Below are positions 1 to 9,960 of a stretch of DNA of 64,000 bases, piece by piece. The DNA comes from Trichuris trichiura. Its lineage: Eukaryota; Nematoda; Enoplea; Trichinellida; Trichuridae. The DNA lies in contig JBAJFE010000014.1 in NCBI GenBank assembly GCA_037903355.1, positions 930,001-994,000 of the forward strand. Reading direction: 5' to 3'. The stretch's first letter is position 1; each line of letters begins with the position of its first letter. The notes under the pieces were generated by a model. It made no database searches. It was not told where the DNA came from and was given only the letters and a program-made list of their open reading frames with translations. The translations under genes and the position numbers were made by a program.

Positions 1-32
1 AAAGACAGGATGTCTTTTAACAGGCTTGGGTT

Positions 33-181
33 GTTTCATATTTGATGTTCTGATTCACGGGTTTGGCCTGTTGGATGTATCTGTAAGTAAACTGCAAATC
101 GGTAGGGTAGGGCACTTTGCAGTTTACTTACAGATACATCCAACAGGCCAAACCCGTGAATCAGAACATCAAATATGAAAC
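33..181. repeat. Perfect 66-bp inverted repeat with 17-bp spacer
   Basis: Positions 33-98 are the exact reverse complement of 116-181. Pairing breaks at both outer edges (32/182) and at the spacer (99-115). The transcript would form a long perfect hairpin. It could be a recent foldback or MITE-like element, a small-RNA precursor, or a foldback assembly artefact near a contig end. The sequence alone does not decide between these. Confidence 0.95.
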
Positions 182-182
182 C

Positions 183-1292
183 TTCTGTAGTGTGTGATTC
201 TTGGCAAAGCATACGTGAATGATTTAAGGCATGTTCAGTTAGTATTCAGTTATGTAACTTAACTGCCGAGCTTTAATTGCTTCAATTATTGTATAATAAA
301 TTACTATTATCTTAGTCATTTTACGCGATTGCTGCTTAAATTTACAGCTTTAAATAGTTCCATTTACTCCTAGCGGTTGCGCGGTTATATCAGAAACGCG
401 TTTGTTGGATGGTGCAACAAGATGCTGTCGGTTTGTTTATTAAACTTTAAAAGCAATTCCACGGTCACAGTTGATACATTCAGTTTGTCGTTTCTGATCA
501 GAGACCAAACATTAGTTTTTTACCCGAAACTTTTACAGTAAGAATAAATAAATGATAATGGACTCGTTATTGCAGACTTCCATTTTCTGCCAAGGGCACT
601 ACTATACTTTTGATTTATCGCTCTGTTGATGAAGTTAAATTTTAATCAGTGATCCTAAAATCATTTGTAACAAAATAATGCTCAGGTATCCTTAATGTAT
701 TTAAGAAGACCGGTTAGTTAGTAGTCAACGTAAAGAGTTGCTTCTCTTCACTTTCAAAGTGCTCGTATTTCGGTCATTGCTGTTCTATTGGTCTGATTAG
801 GTTTTAAAAATCAATTCGGGTCGAACTAGCGTTCCAGTATCTTAGCATGTGCTCTTTTTCGTTGTTACTTTTGTATCTTTTAGTGGAACCAAGGATGGAT
901 GCGCTTAACATGCTCCAAGTCACTCCTGGTGGGGTTTCAAGGTAGCTGTAAAGTTTTGTGTTAATTTATTTTATTTATAACTTTATTTCTAGAAACTGAT
1001 TTCAATTAAATTATTAACCAATGGTTCCTGCGATCAGTTCGCGAGATACACAAAGTTTTAATAGCGCGCCACTGCGCTTTCATTTCTTATTATTCGCAGT
1101 GGGTAGTCTAAAACAGTCTAAAGTTAAAATTTTGGTTACTTTTTAATTCTCCAGGTGATGCGGGAAGTGTTTTTATAGTTCTTCTTTTTTCGAAACTGCC
1201 GGTAAGGTACAACTTGTTCACGCTCACCTGTCCCAGCGTAATCACCTGTTTGTTTAATTATGGTAGTTTGATTTTCATTCTCTAAACAAACT
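183..1292. other. Intergenic, no gene recognised
   Basis: AT-rich sequence without a convincing coding frame. A short open stretch starts at an ATG near 895 and ends at a possible GT donor near 944. No partner exon was found, so it is not called. Confidence 0.5.
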
Positions 1293-2219
1293 TCAAACAG
1301 CGTTATGCTTTTTGTGCTTCTTCTTTTTTACATGTGCCTCTGCTTGCATCATTTTCCAATTGCGTGGTGAATCGCTCAATAATATATCATTTTTTACGTA
1401 TTCAAGAGGGACTCTGCATGTTGGAACTTTATGCAAAATAAGCGATAGCAACTGACGAGTTTTATACGGTGTCAGACTGAATGGACTTATATACCAAACA
1501 TCTGTACTGCCAAAAGAGTTGTAATTATTACATTCCGGTTGAGCTATTTCCCACGGAAATTCGCTGGTCAACATGGCAAACAGAATAACTCCGCAAGTGA
1601 ATATTTCCGCTGGTTCTGCTCGGTATTTATTCCCTCTGAAAGTTTCTGGAGCCATATATTCAATAGGGGCTTTTTGACCCTGTTGAATGATTTCTTGCCC
1701 TTTGGTATCACGAAAATAACAGGCTTCAGTGAAGTTTGTTATCTTTATCACATTACTGCGCGACAGCAGCAGATGTTTCAATTGCAAATTTCTGATTGTA
1801 ATGGAACGTCTATGTAAGTATTGTACACCAGACATCAACTGCTTGAAATATTCTATTGCCGTATCAACGGGCAATCCTTTGATCACTGCCCATTCAACCG
1901 TACCACCACTTAAGAATTCATAATGGAAGTGGTGCATAGCTCGGAACATCTTATGACCTAGGAATGCCACAATGTTTTCATGATTTAAAGTCATTAGTAG
2001 CTGACTTTCCCGTAGTGAAGCCCGCGCGTACTCCGTATCGCAACTAACAATTTTGATCACTTCCTCGCTCGACCTATTAATACCTTTGATGATTTCCCAT
2101 TTCGCTTTTTCAGACTTATGAAAAATTTCGTAGCGCCACCAGCGCAACCGCCGCTTCCTATGCGACTTTGATCCAACCGATCCTTTTCCAAAGCATTTGC
2201 TGTAGGAATTTGTCCGCAC
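1293..2219 (-). CDS. CHK1-like pseudokinase, intronless
   Basis: A 308-residue single-exon frame with a protein-kinase fold most like checkpoint kinase CHK1. The N-lobe lysine is visible in VIKIV (K56), followed by LNHENIV (about 79-84) and QLMSGVQYLH (about 127-136). The APE-type motif is intact (190-192, in YMAPETF), and FAMLTSEFPW follows at about 214-223. The catalytic residues are gone: the HRD position reads IRN (142-144), the loop lysine and asparagine are Q and H, and the DFG position reads NFT (162-164). It therefore cannot be an ordinary phosphotransferase. The CHK1 C-terminal regulatory region is absent and the frame ends in a lysine-rich tail. Having no intron when neighbouring genes have many fits a retroposed copy. 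The open frame argues for retention. The function is unknown; a scaffold or dominant regulator role is inference only. The ATG at 2219 is the first in frame. Confidence 0.75.
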   Translation of the reverse strand: MRTNSYSKCFGKGSVGSKSHRKRRLRWWRYEIFHKSEKAKWEIIKGINRSSEEVIKIVSCDTEYARASLRESQLLMTLNHENIVAFLGHKMFRAMHHFHYEFLSGGTVEWAVIKGLPVDTAIEYFKQLMSGVQYLHRRSITIRNLQLKHLLLSRSNVIKITNFTEACYFRDTKGQEIIQQGQKAPIEYMAPETFRGNKYRAEPAEIFTCGVILFAMLTSEFPWEIAQPECNNYNSFGSTDVWYISPFSLTPYKTRQLLSLILHKVPTCRVPLEYVKNDILLSDSPRNWKMMQAEAHVKKKKHKKHNAV

Positions 2220-2833
2220 AAGTGCGTTGCGCTTCGCTGAAATAACGATGTTAAGTTTTCAGCCTTCATACCGGAACTCTTCTTTTCGAAGCATCATCGT
2301 GAAGAGCTTTATGTTTCTACGGCGAAACAACTACATTCGCTCAAGAGTGGAATGTTTCCGTCAAGAAAATTATTTTGAAGACAAGCAGTTCTAATCTTGG
2401 TTTATGGCACCTGGATAATTTTTATTGCATTCTGAGGAACAATGGTTATGTAATCTTGACGACGTTGCACTTAAGAACCATTGGATCAGATAAAATGTTT
2501 ACCCTTTTTACGCTTCTTTTTGTACTGACCATTCAAGTGTGTAATCATCTCCGAATTGACAGTGGCCTTTTGATTGCATTTAACCAGTCGAACTTCATTG
2601 CATCCTCCCAGTTTAAACGAAATTATTGATTTGCAGGTGTTTGAAAAGTGACAATTTAGGAGCGCTTTCGTAAGCTTATCGACAACAGACAATAGCGACA
2701 AATAATTTTTATCCCATTTTTAAACTCTGCTTTTCTAAGTATAAAGCCTTCCGAACCTTTCTCTCGCTTCGTCTTCTCTTCCCTAACGCGAGGGACAATC
2801 ATCGTCAGCGTAGAATAAAGTGACTATATCAGG
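2220..2833. other. Intergenic, no gene recognised
   Basis: This is upstream of the minus-strand pseudokinase. Only short overlapping open frames without recognisable domains are present. Confidence 0.5.
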
Positions 2834-3300
2834 ATTCAGAATAAAATGCTTGCGGCTTTGCTACCCGTTCGTTAGTTAAAAACGTTTACTCCTCAAACGT
2901 ATAACCCGCGGAGCTTTCGGGCCACACCAGGGCCCGTCATCAGCGCTAAGTGCGCCGCCGTCGGGTCGGTCATTATGTTAGCAAGCCGCTCCGTCCGACC
3001 GACCGTGGCGGGAACCTCAGCCGTCAGGTCGATCCTTGACCCGTCAGGCTTTGGTCCCACCAAGTCAGTCAGACTTTGCGGCGAGCACCCAACCGACCTT
3101 CCATGACGGTGGCAGCACTAACAATGAGGAACAACGAGCATACAAACGATATACCCGTCTGTTTAAAACTGACAGGTTTTAAACTTCCTTCTTTCCAGAT
3201 CTTGACCTTCTTTCTTCTCGACCACTCGTTGCCCTCTTTGTTGTCCGTGCCCGCACACCCATATTAAAATTAATTCTTCTTTTGGTTGCTTCTTTTCGTA
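2834..3300 (-). mobile_element. R520 repeat, minus-strand copy
   Basis: Read on the minus strand this matches the 520-bp insertions at 31756-32275 and 55451-55970. The match runs from the GTGTGCGGGCACGG block (around 3245-3262) through the GC-rich body to the ATTTTATTCTGAAT end (2834-2847). A second, 5'-truncated copy follows head to head at 3499-3815, so 2834-3108 and 3499-3773 form a long inverted repeat. On the minus strand ATTTTATTCTGAAT also occurs further upstream (about 3484-3497). The body is thus bracketed by two diverged terminal segments, each with a hammerhead-like motif. This resembles the pseudo-LTR layout of Penelope-like elements or retrozymes (inference). Confidence 0.8.
2908..2946 (-). 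ncRNA. Hammerhead-ribozyme-like motif (type a)
   Basis: On the minus strand: GCG, CTGATGA, an 18-nt hairpin segment (GGGCC pairing with GGCCC), GAAA, GCTC, CGC. The outer GCG and CGC can form stem I. CTGATGA and GAAA are the invariant hammerhead core blocks. GCTC would be a minimal stem III followed by UC at the cleavage site. Position 10.1 (C) facing C11.1 is atypical, so activity is uncertain. Confidence 0.5.
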
Positions 3301-3344
3301 CGGATTTTTATGTCCCGTTGAAAAAACTTTTATTACTAAAATGT

Positions 3345-3382
3345 CCGGAGCTTTCGGGTCATTCGAGACTCGTCATCAGCGG
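3345..3382 (-). ncRNA. Hammerhead-ribozyme-like motif (type b)
   Basis: On the minus strand: CCG, CTGATGA, a hairpin with different sequence from type a (GAGTC facing GACCC), GAAA, GCTC, CGG. Compared with type a, stem I has changed from GCG/CGC to CCG/CGG, a compensatory change, while the core blocks are identical. It lies about 430 bp upstream of the type a motif within the same element. Confidence 0.5.
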
Positions 3383-3498
3383 TCTTAAGTTGTAAATATG
3401 ATTTTTGGCAGCGAATTATACGGTCCCGTACGAAGACACTATATCTTCAATTCTTCTTTTTCCTCCTTTCTAACGGGTGCGTTATTCAGAATAAAATC

Positions 3499-3815
3499 CG
3501 TCGTGGAAGGTGGGTTGGGTGCTCGCCGCAAAGTCTGACTGACTAGGTGGGACCAAAGCCCGACGGGTCAAGGATCGACCTGACGGCTGAGGTTCCCGCC
3601 ACGGTCGGTCGGACGGAGCAGCTTGCTAACATAATGACCGACCCGACGGCGGCGCACTTAGCGCTGATGACGGGCCCCGGTGTGGTCCGAAAGCTCCGCG
3701 GGTTATACGTTTGAGGAGTAAACGTTTTTAACTAACGAACGGGTAGCAAAGCCGCAAACATTTTATTCTGAATAACGCACCCGTTAGAAAGGAGGAAAAA
3801 GAAAAAAGAAAAAAT
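3499..3815 (+). mobile_element. R520 repeat, 5'-truncated plus-strand copy
   Basis: It matches the 3' half of the R520 element and ends with the shared AACGCACCCGTTAGAAAGG block and an A-rich tail (about 3793-3822). It is the inverted partner of 2834-3108 with only scattered differences. The A-rich end, shared with the copies at 32 and 55 kb, suggests retroposition. Confidence 0.75.
3661..3699 (+). ncRNA. Hammerhead-ribozyme-like motif (type a)
   Basis: GCG, CTGATGA (3664-3670), hairpin, GAAA (3689-3692), GCTC, CGC. One stem II base differs from the other type a copies (GGTCC instead of GGCCC), but pairing is kept as a G-U pair. Confidence 0.5.
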
Positions 3816-4271
3816 AAGAATTAATTTTATATCAGGATTACTATTTTTTTCAGTGAAGATGACCATAACAACCTGCTCGGTAATAATGGTCACTTTCAAC
3901 TGAAACATAAAGAACAAAAGTACTGTTTGGTCTATTCGCTCTTCGGACGAAAACGCCATTTTCTGCCGAAAGTAAATAAGTTAGCAAAACGGACAGTTAT
4001 GCTCATCTATCCCTGGCAAAGCGACAAAATAAGCCATAAAAATTCCGTCTAAAACAAACCCTTAAATAGTCGTTGAACCTATTGTTTATTTGCAAAAACC
4101 GACGAGATATTAAAGACAGAAAGATTCCTGCTAGAACTCTGCAAATACAAAGCGGAATGCAGGTACAGTTTTGGGAAAACGGCAGCTGAACTGTTAGCGC
4201 TTGATTGGGAAACACGTCGGATAACTTGTTTTATTCTTTCATTAGCGTGAAGCAAAACAGAGCCCTCAAGT

Positions 4272-4289
4272 TTAGGCGTAGGCTTAGGT
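4272..4289 (+). repeat. Interstitial TTAGGC-like tract, three hexamers
   Basis: Reads TTAGGC, GTAGGC, TTAGGT in tandem: three hexamers with two mismatches to the nematode telomere repeat. The short length makes chance possible. Confidence 0.4.
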
Positions 4290-4894
4290 AAAAGCAGAAA
4301 CAAATGGTCGCCGAAGATACAGTATGATTATGGCGGGTTGTGCTAAGTTTTTATTAAAGGCTGCGCAACACAGAACAACGGGAGAGACGTGTTACTGCGA
4401 TTGATTAAATGCCGTTTGCTGTTACGAAGGAAAACGAATGTATTCTAACATGCCTGTGAAGACTTCTCCGTTTGCATTGTTCTTTATGATGTTTCTCAAA
4501 TGCAGCAGTACGAAGTTTCAGACTAATGATGTACGCTTAATGAATGTCCGCTGACATTTCGACGAAATTGCATTTCGTAGCTTAGCACGTTGTATCGCGT
4601 TGTAGCCTCATTAAATTGTACTAAATTTCAACATTAATCTTCCCAAGTCAGCTATATTTCTTTCTATTCCGATAAACCCGACAAAAACGCTCTTCATTCA
4701 TGCCTTTAACGAAATTCTCAAAATTAAGAGATAACGAATTTCGTTCAAAGCAAGTTCATCCACTTATTCTCTTGTCGCTTAAATATAGGATCAAACCGCA
4801 ATGACGCGAGCAAAATGGCTGAAAAAAATTTGTCTTATCTCCTAGGCGCCCCACTGTCATACTTTAAGTTGACTGGCTATCCTGTGTTGCCCTT

Positions 4895-4912
4895 ACCTAA
4901 ATCTAAGCCTAA
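4895..4912 (-). repeat. Interstitial TTAGGC-like tract, three hexamers
   Basis: The plus strand reads ACCTAA, ATCTAA, GCCTAA, which is TTAGGC TTAGAT TTAGGT on the minus strand. It is oriented opposite to the tract at 4272. Confidence 0.4.
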
Positions 4913-5344
4913 ACATAAGGCTTATGTCTTCAAGGGCAAAAAAGGGTGACCGACGCACTCTCCAGTAAAGGCACAACAACCTAAGGACATGCTTACCAGA
5001 AAGGAACCTGCATTTCTCAGAAGGTGGGGCGGCTAAGCGACGAGATCCAACAGTTTTTTTTTTCAGATTTGTGGGCCTCCCGTTTTTCTCTTGCCACTGC
5101 CATGCACCGAAATGAGTATGTCCAATTATTACTAAGGATGGACAAACCTAGCGCACTGGTTATTAGCACTGGTTGCCTGAAGCACGATAAAAACACAAAT
5201 GTTTCAAAACTTTACTCGCAAACACAGTTGCTATGTTAATACTAACCCAACTGCATAACACGTATGATTAATCGCACTTCCTGAGTCTGCCATACTCAAT
5301 AAATCAACACCGAGGTTGAATAATCTAGGATAGAGGTAACTATT

Positions 5345-5911
5345 TCATGCCTTCCACCTATTATTCTCATAATCCCACTTTGAGGAATACCCTGTGATCG
5401 GTTCGGCGTAAAGATCAATCATACGCTGTAGCTGCAGTTCCTTCGATTCTTCGCTAAAGGACGGCGGGTAAGGTGCAAAAACGAACACCTTTAGAAAGGC
5501 CACAAACCATAAAGCTACTGTTGCTAAAATCATGGTCAAGCCAAAAACGGCTTTCCAGTGTCCTGAGGGTGCAACCATTTCGGCGAACGACATGCGAAAA
5601 CTAGCACGATAGAGTGCATGCTTTTCCTCCATCGTTAGCAAAGACCAATCACCCTTCTCCTTGATGCGCAGGGAACGGATGGTGTCGTCTTCCTTTCGAA
5701 ATCGTAATGCGGGATAAGGATGGTCAAGCCGGTCGAAATATTCAAGATCGCCATAGCCATGACCCACTATCTCACGACCGGCAGCGCGCTCAGGAGCGTA
5801 CCAAAGATCACCGTGTTCGCCGCTACGTAAACAACCACTTGTCTGCATTCTTCTAACTACCAAACGCATTACATTCGAAATAATAGGTTTCTGTCGAACG
5901 AAATTCATCAC
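5345..5911 (-). CDS. COX4: Cytochrome c oxidase subunit 4, mitochondrial
   Basis: A 188-residue frame with no intron visible. Complex IV subunit 4 is nuclear-encoded, imported into mitochondria, and crosses the inner membrane once. Family landmarks are clear: HPYPALRFR (about 64-72), LRIKEKGDW (81-89), LTMEEKHALYRASF (92-105), FAEM.AP.GHWK (109-120). One hydrophobic helix follows at about 121-144, then a PYPPSF segment and a C-terminal tail with W residues. The N-terminus is basic with hydrophobic residues, as expected for a presequence (about residues 1-30). The length is close to other animal COX4 proteins. The ATG at 5911 starts with two Met codons; the second would serve equally well. Confidence 0.93.
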   Translation of the reverse strand: MMNFVRQKPIISNVMRLVVRRMQTSGCLRSGEHGDLWYAPERAAGREIVGHGYGDLEYFDRLDHPYPALRFRKEDDTIRSLRIKEKGDWSLLTMEEKHALYRASFRMSFAEMVAPSGHWKAVFGLTMILATVALWFVAFLKVFVFAPYPPSFSEESKELQLQRMIDLYAEPITGYSSKWDYENNRWKA

Positions 5912-7127
5912 TACTTATTTCTACTTCCAACAATACAACGGTCGAACTGCCGACAATATAACAGCGCTACAGTAATCATTGGGAAAAGTTATGCAGGCTT
6001 CCTAAAATTTCACTGGGCTTAATAGCACAGCAGCATAAAATATCAAAAGTTATTTTTGCACAGCTTGCGTGATGAAACAAATATAGATCATGAGATTATT
6101 GAAATGGATGTTAAAAGCGCCGTCATTTAACAGTAAGGATAATGACCACATGTCGACTCAGCTTTATGGTTTTATGATGCACTTTCAGTAGCCTGCTCTA
6201 GTTTTAGATTTTGTTTCCGATAAAACGCTTCGGAAATGTTATTCGTGCGATCAGACTCCATCAGTATACTCTGCTAAGCCGACTACACATTTTGAAACCA
6301 TGGAGGGATCAAACCAAATATGTTTCTACACCATACTTGAACGTCTATTCATTGAAATCGTAAATTTAACACGCGAAGATGCAAACTGATTTGACCAGAA
6401 ATCGGCTGCAACGATATGGCGCTATGAAAACAACATATTTTGGTTTCTAAAACTACACGATTGTAATGCCAACGCTAATCACGTTGTTTGGTCGACATTT
6501 CTGCATTGCGGAAAATAGTTACGTGCTCTCATATACATGTTAACCTGCGGATCGGTTTACTGTACTACCAACGCTGAGATTGCTGGTTCATGCCTGTAAG
6601 GTCCAGCTGTAAACTGCGTAAAAACTGATATAGGCGACTGGACTTTCCAGTCTGCCCGGATGCCGCCAGTTCCAGAGCGTTTTCAAATTGTAGCTTATAT
6701 AAAAGCTTTGGCAGTCGTTATCGTCGAAATCTTGGAGGACCAAACGCCTGAAGAAAGAAAATTAAAAATTTTAATACTAACGATCATTGAGTGCTCTGTA
6801 TTTTCGTACTATTCTTCGGTTATGGTTTTTACCCGTTGCCGTAAACGTCTGCTATTAAGTTCACTGATAGCGAATGGATGAGCAGATATCGAGGGAGAGC
6901 GCACATCACTTTTTTGTGGGTTTAGGAATTCTTCCTGTTTTGACCTAAGCGATTTTATGGACTTCTTAAAATGACTAAGGTTGCATTTTTGCTCATCGAC
7001 ACTGCGCCTCTTGACCTAGCTTTTATGATACGGTTGTACGAAAAGATGACTATTCTTTACAAGACTTTTACAGTATGTAGCATGGCGTTCAGGTTCACGT
7101 TTTCGTGATCATCGTTTAAGCCTCAAG
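5912..7127. other. Intergenic, no gene recognised
   Basis: No supported coding region. The last 80-90 bp before the tRNA resemble the sequence before the tRNA-Ala at 9748. Confidence 0.5.
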
Positions 7128-7340
7128 TGGACCACCTGGGTATCGATCCCAGTACCTCTCGCATGCTAAGCGAGCGCTCTACCATTTGAGCTAGTGGCCC
7201 GTGCTTGCATAATAGAACGTCTAATGATCAAGTGAAGTTTCTTCCGTTCGGTTCTCTCTAGCTGGAATAATACTTATCAGTTACTTATAGTCGTTCTTTT
7301 CATTACTGCTCCCATCATTTTAATTTTAGACGCTTAAATA
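7040..7340. repeat. Duplicated tRNA-Ala locus, copy 1
   Basis: The sequence either side of the tRNA at 7128-7200 is recognisably similar to that around 9748-9820. Shared patches include TCTTTACAAGA before the gene and a GCTCC...TTTAGA.GCT patch after it. The tRNA body is identical while the flanks have diverged strongly. Confidence 0.6.
7128..7200 (-). tRNA. tRNA-Ala (AGC)
   Basis: 73 nt, cloverleaf readable by eye. The acceptor GGGCCAC pairs with GTGGTCC and contains the G3-U70 pair that identifies tRNA-Ala. The anticodon loop is TTAGCAT (anticodon AGC), the T-arm CTGGG/CCCAG, and the discriminator A. No intron. Confidence 0.97.
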
Positions 7341-9747
7341 CGAATAACGCTTGAATAACTTAACAAATGCGTCTGGCGAGAAGTTGGAGTTGAACAAAGC
7401 AGGGATATGGAGTATCCCCTCAGCCTGTAGATTCATTGGCCTACAGGATAAAAACAGGATGAGCTTTTAGCGACGTTAATTTTCTGTCTACTTCGTAATA
7501 CACAAGAGCAGGCAATTGCTAACCGTTTTTGTGCTCGATGTTTAGTCAACGTCAATTTAATTGCTCAGATTTCTAGCAGTTTTAGGAAGACTGCGAGAAT
7601 TTAGGCAAAATGTCGAGGAAAAATTTTTTAAATTAATCCGTTAACTAACGGAGACAAGAAGATGATCCAGAGAAAAGCTTTAGCGTGCTGTCAACCATTT
7701 CGACTTAACCTTCGGAAGTTGAAGACAAGCCACAGCAGTGTTCAGCTTTCAGCTCTTCTGCTGCTCATCTCCGAGACGAACATGCAGTCTGACAATAAAA
7801 CAGGCTATCACAATGCAACTGGTCTCAAGTTCCATGGGAACGATCGACAGGAAAGATCCAGTATATGTTTTATTATTTAAAATATAAGTTCTGCCAAATT
7901 CCGAAATTATTAGTGTTGACAGATCTTCATAAGATTTGAATAATGGTTTGAGATTTTTGCTTTATCATAAATTCCCGCATTTTATGCTTCATCAACATGT
8001 TTTAAACATTATTAATGTAGCGTCAGTCCGTATTCTGCCGACTAGGAGCATCGCTTTCTAACGTTCATGCATTCTCTGGTTTATGGTACGACTCTGGCTT
8101 GTCTTTTTGTGACGTGCTCGCTCTTCTGCCTTCTACCGAATAAAAACCTGTTTTTGCCAAGTCGTCGATGGAACCTCTTGATAACGAGAGTGCTCATGAG
8201 AAATTCCATTTTCGTCAGTTAAAGATCTCGTAATTGTCAAACGAGTTTTTAATGAACGTCACGTTTTCTTGCTTCTCTTGTCTGCTTCAGAACCGTAACG
8301 TAGAAAATGTTTTTCTGTTCATTTAGTAGTATCCTGTTATGGAAAAAAAATGGCGTAGCTTGGCGAAGGTAACCCAACTTGAAACGCTTCAGTAACTGGG
8401 AATCTATTCCATATTCGCGAGAAAGATTGGAAGCATGACAACTACCAATTATTTCAATCTCTTAAGCGGGTTCGATGCACGAACCAAAGTGACTGTTCCA
8501 GACTTTTGGGAGCCCAGTTCGACGAACTTTTCCACCTCCAAAGTGCGTCTAAATGATTTTGCTTTTGAAGCAAGCAGGTAGACGAATACCATTACTATTA
8601 GCACAAAGTACCAGCAATACAATTTGCTTATTAAAAATCGAAATACTGCGTGCATCTGGCGTTTCTTTCTCTAGGAATAGAACTTTTTGAAACCCATTTC
8701 TCTATATGAACACTCTTCAAACATGTTTGAACAAGTTAACTTTAAAATCAAAATGCCACAGTCTGCCGCTACCGCGTAATGCAGTCACTCGTACAGTTGA
8801 AGAACTTATCTACGCTATGAGCGAGAAGTGTTAGCAATAGTGAACTTAGACTAGAAATTTCTGCATTACAGATGGAGCAAAAGATGAACGACGTAGATGT
8901 GCTGTATCAGCAACTTATCCAAGGATCTGAGGCTATGACCGCTCGAACCGCATTCTGAAAATAAAAAGGCTACATGTGGCGTTATTTTCTAAAAACGGAT
9001 CTATAAATTTAAATATCATTAGCTTGATAAATTTTTCCATGCGAAGTAAATTGCTCGAACTGACTTTTTATGGAATCAAGGTGTTGGTTCGAAGCGACCA
9101 ATTTAGCTAGAATACAGGGTAAAGCATGCAGCTGAGCTCTGATCAAATTTTGCCAGCGTCATGGTTTACTAGCATAACAGTTATAGAAACTTGGTTTCAA
9201 AGTTGTTCAACAGAAATAACGATTATTGATTACCTGAAAAACGCTCTAAAAAACTTACAACTAAATATACGGACATTAATGGCTTACTCCTTCTTGAATA
9301 TAAAATAAAATCACACGCCTAGTTAGTATTCCTTCATTGGAAAAGTTTCGACGGGTTTGTAAGTTTTCACATTGCAGAATTTATCTATGGTCTAACCAGC
9401 TGAAGAAATAAAAGAAAATGCACCAATGCTTCCATATCCCTTCCAGAACATTGTAGCGCAGAAGTCGGCGTGGTGTGCGTCAGCTTAGTCTTCAACGAGT
9501 TAACCCGTAAATAATTTCTACAGCATACAATTCTTCACGAAGTAACTATAGGTAGTATGTCTTATAAAGGAAGTGTCAGTTTGCGTGCTCCCTATATTCT
9601 CTGATCAGAATTTAAACCTTACACAGTGGAGCAGCAAAATATTGATCCTGGTTGTTATACAACGAGGTCGATAATCTTTACAAGATTTTCACATTATGCA
9701 TATGGTGTTCAGCTTCATGTTTTCCTTGTCATCATGTAAAACTCATG
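7201..9747. other. Intergenic, one doubtful small ORF
   Basis: No recognised gene. The stretch holds only short open frames; the one with any protein-like character is at 8449-8655 (minus). Confidence 0.5.
8449..8655 (-). CDS. Doubtful small membrane-protein ORF
   Basis: 68 codons. Residues about 12-30 are strongly hydrophobic and are followed by K/R-rich sequence, as in a signal-anchor peptide. No family is recognised, and there is no neighbouring exon or conserved copy to support it. It may be a chance frame. Confidence 0.2.
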   Translation of the reverse strand: MHAVFRFLISKLYCWYFVLIVMVFVYLLASKAKSFRRTLEVEKFVELGSQKSGTVTLVRASNPLKRLK

Positions 9748-9960
9748 TGGACCACCTGGGTATCGATCCCAGTACCTCTCGCATGCTAAGCGAGCGCTCT
9801 ACCATTTGAGCTAGTGGCCCGTACTTGAAATGCAAAATACGCAGAAAACACGAGAGGTTCCACTAGAACAGAAGAACGTATACCAATTACTGATATTTTT
9901 CCTTTCGTTAATTGCTCCTAAAATCTTAAATTTAGATGCTCGAACATGGCTAGCAGTAGA
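9660..9960. repeat. Duplicated tRNA-Ala locus, copy 2
   Basis: Partner of 7040-7340; see that entry. A TTTT run on the minus strand (9738-9741) lies 7 bp past the tRNA end and could serve as a Pol III terminator. Confidence 0.6.
9748..9820 (-). tRNA. tRNA-Ala (AGC)
   Basis: 73 nt, identical to the gene at 7128-7200, including G3-U70 and anticodon AGC. Confidence 0.97.

Larger units (their letters stand above)
3816..5344. other. Intergenic; degenerate telomere-like tracts
   Basis: No gene was recognised. Two short TTAGGC-like tracts lie here in opposite orientation (4272-4289, 4895-4912). About 4846-5040 is recognisably related, though diverged, to about 20728-20940, including a shared CCTAA-rich block followed by ACATAAGGCTT. 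This suggests an old dispersed repeat. Confidence 0.5.

Noticed and set aside
895..944. Possible first coding exon (MDALNMLQ... followed by GT)
   Set aside because: No matching downstream exon on the plus strand before the pseudokinase; too short to support.
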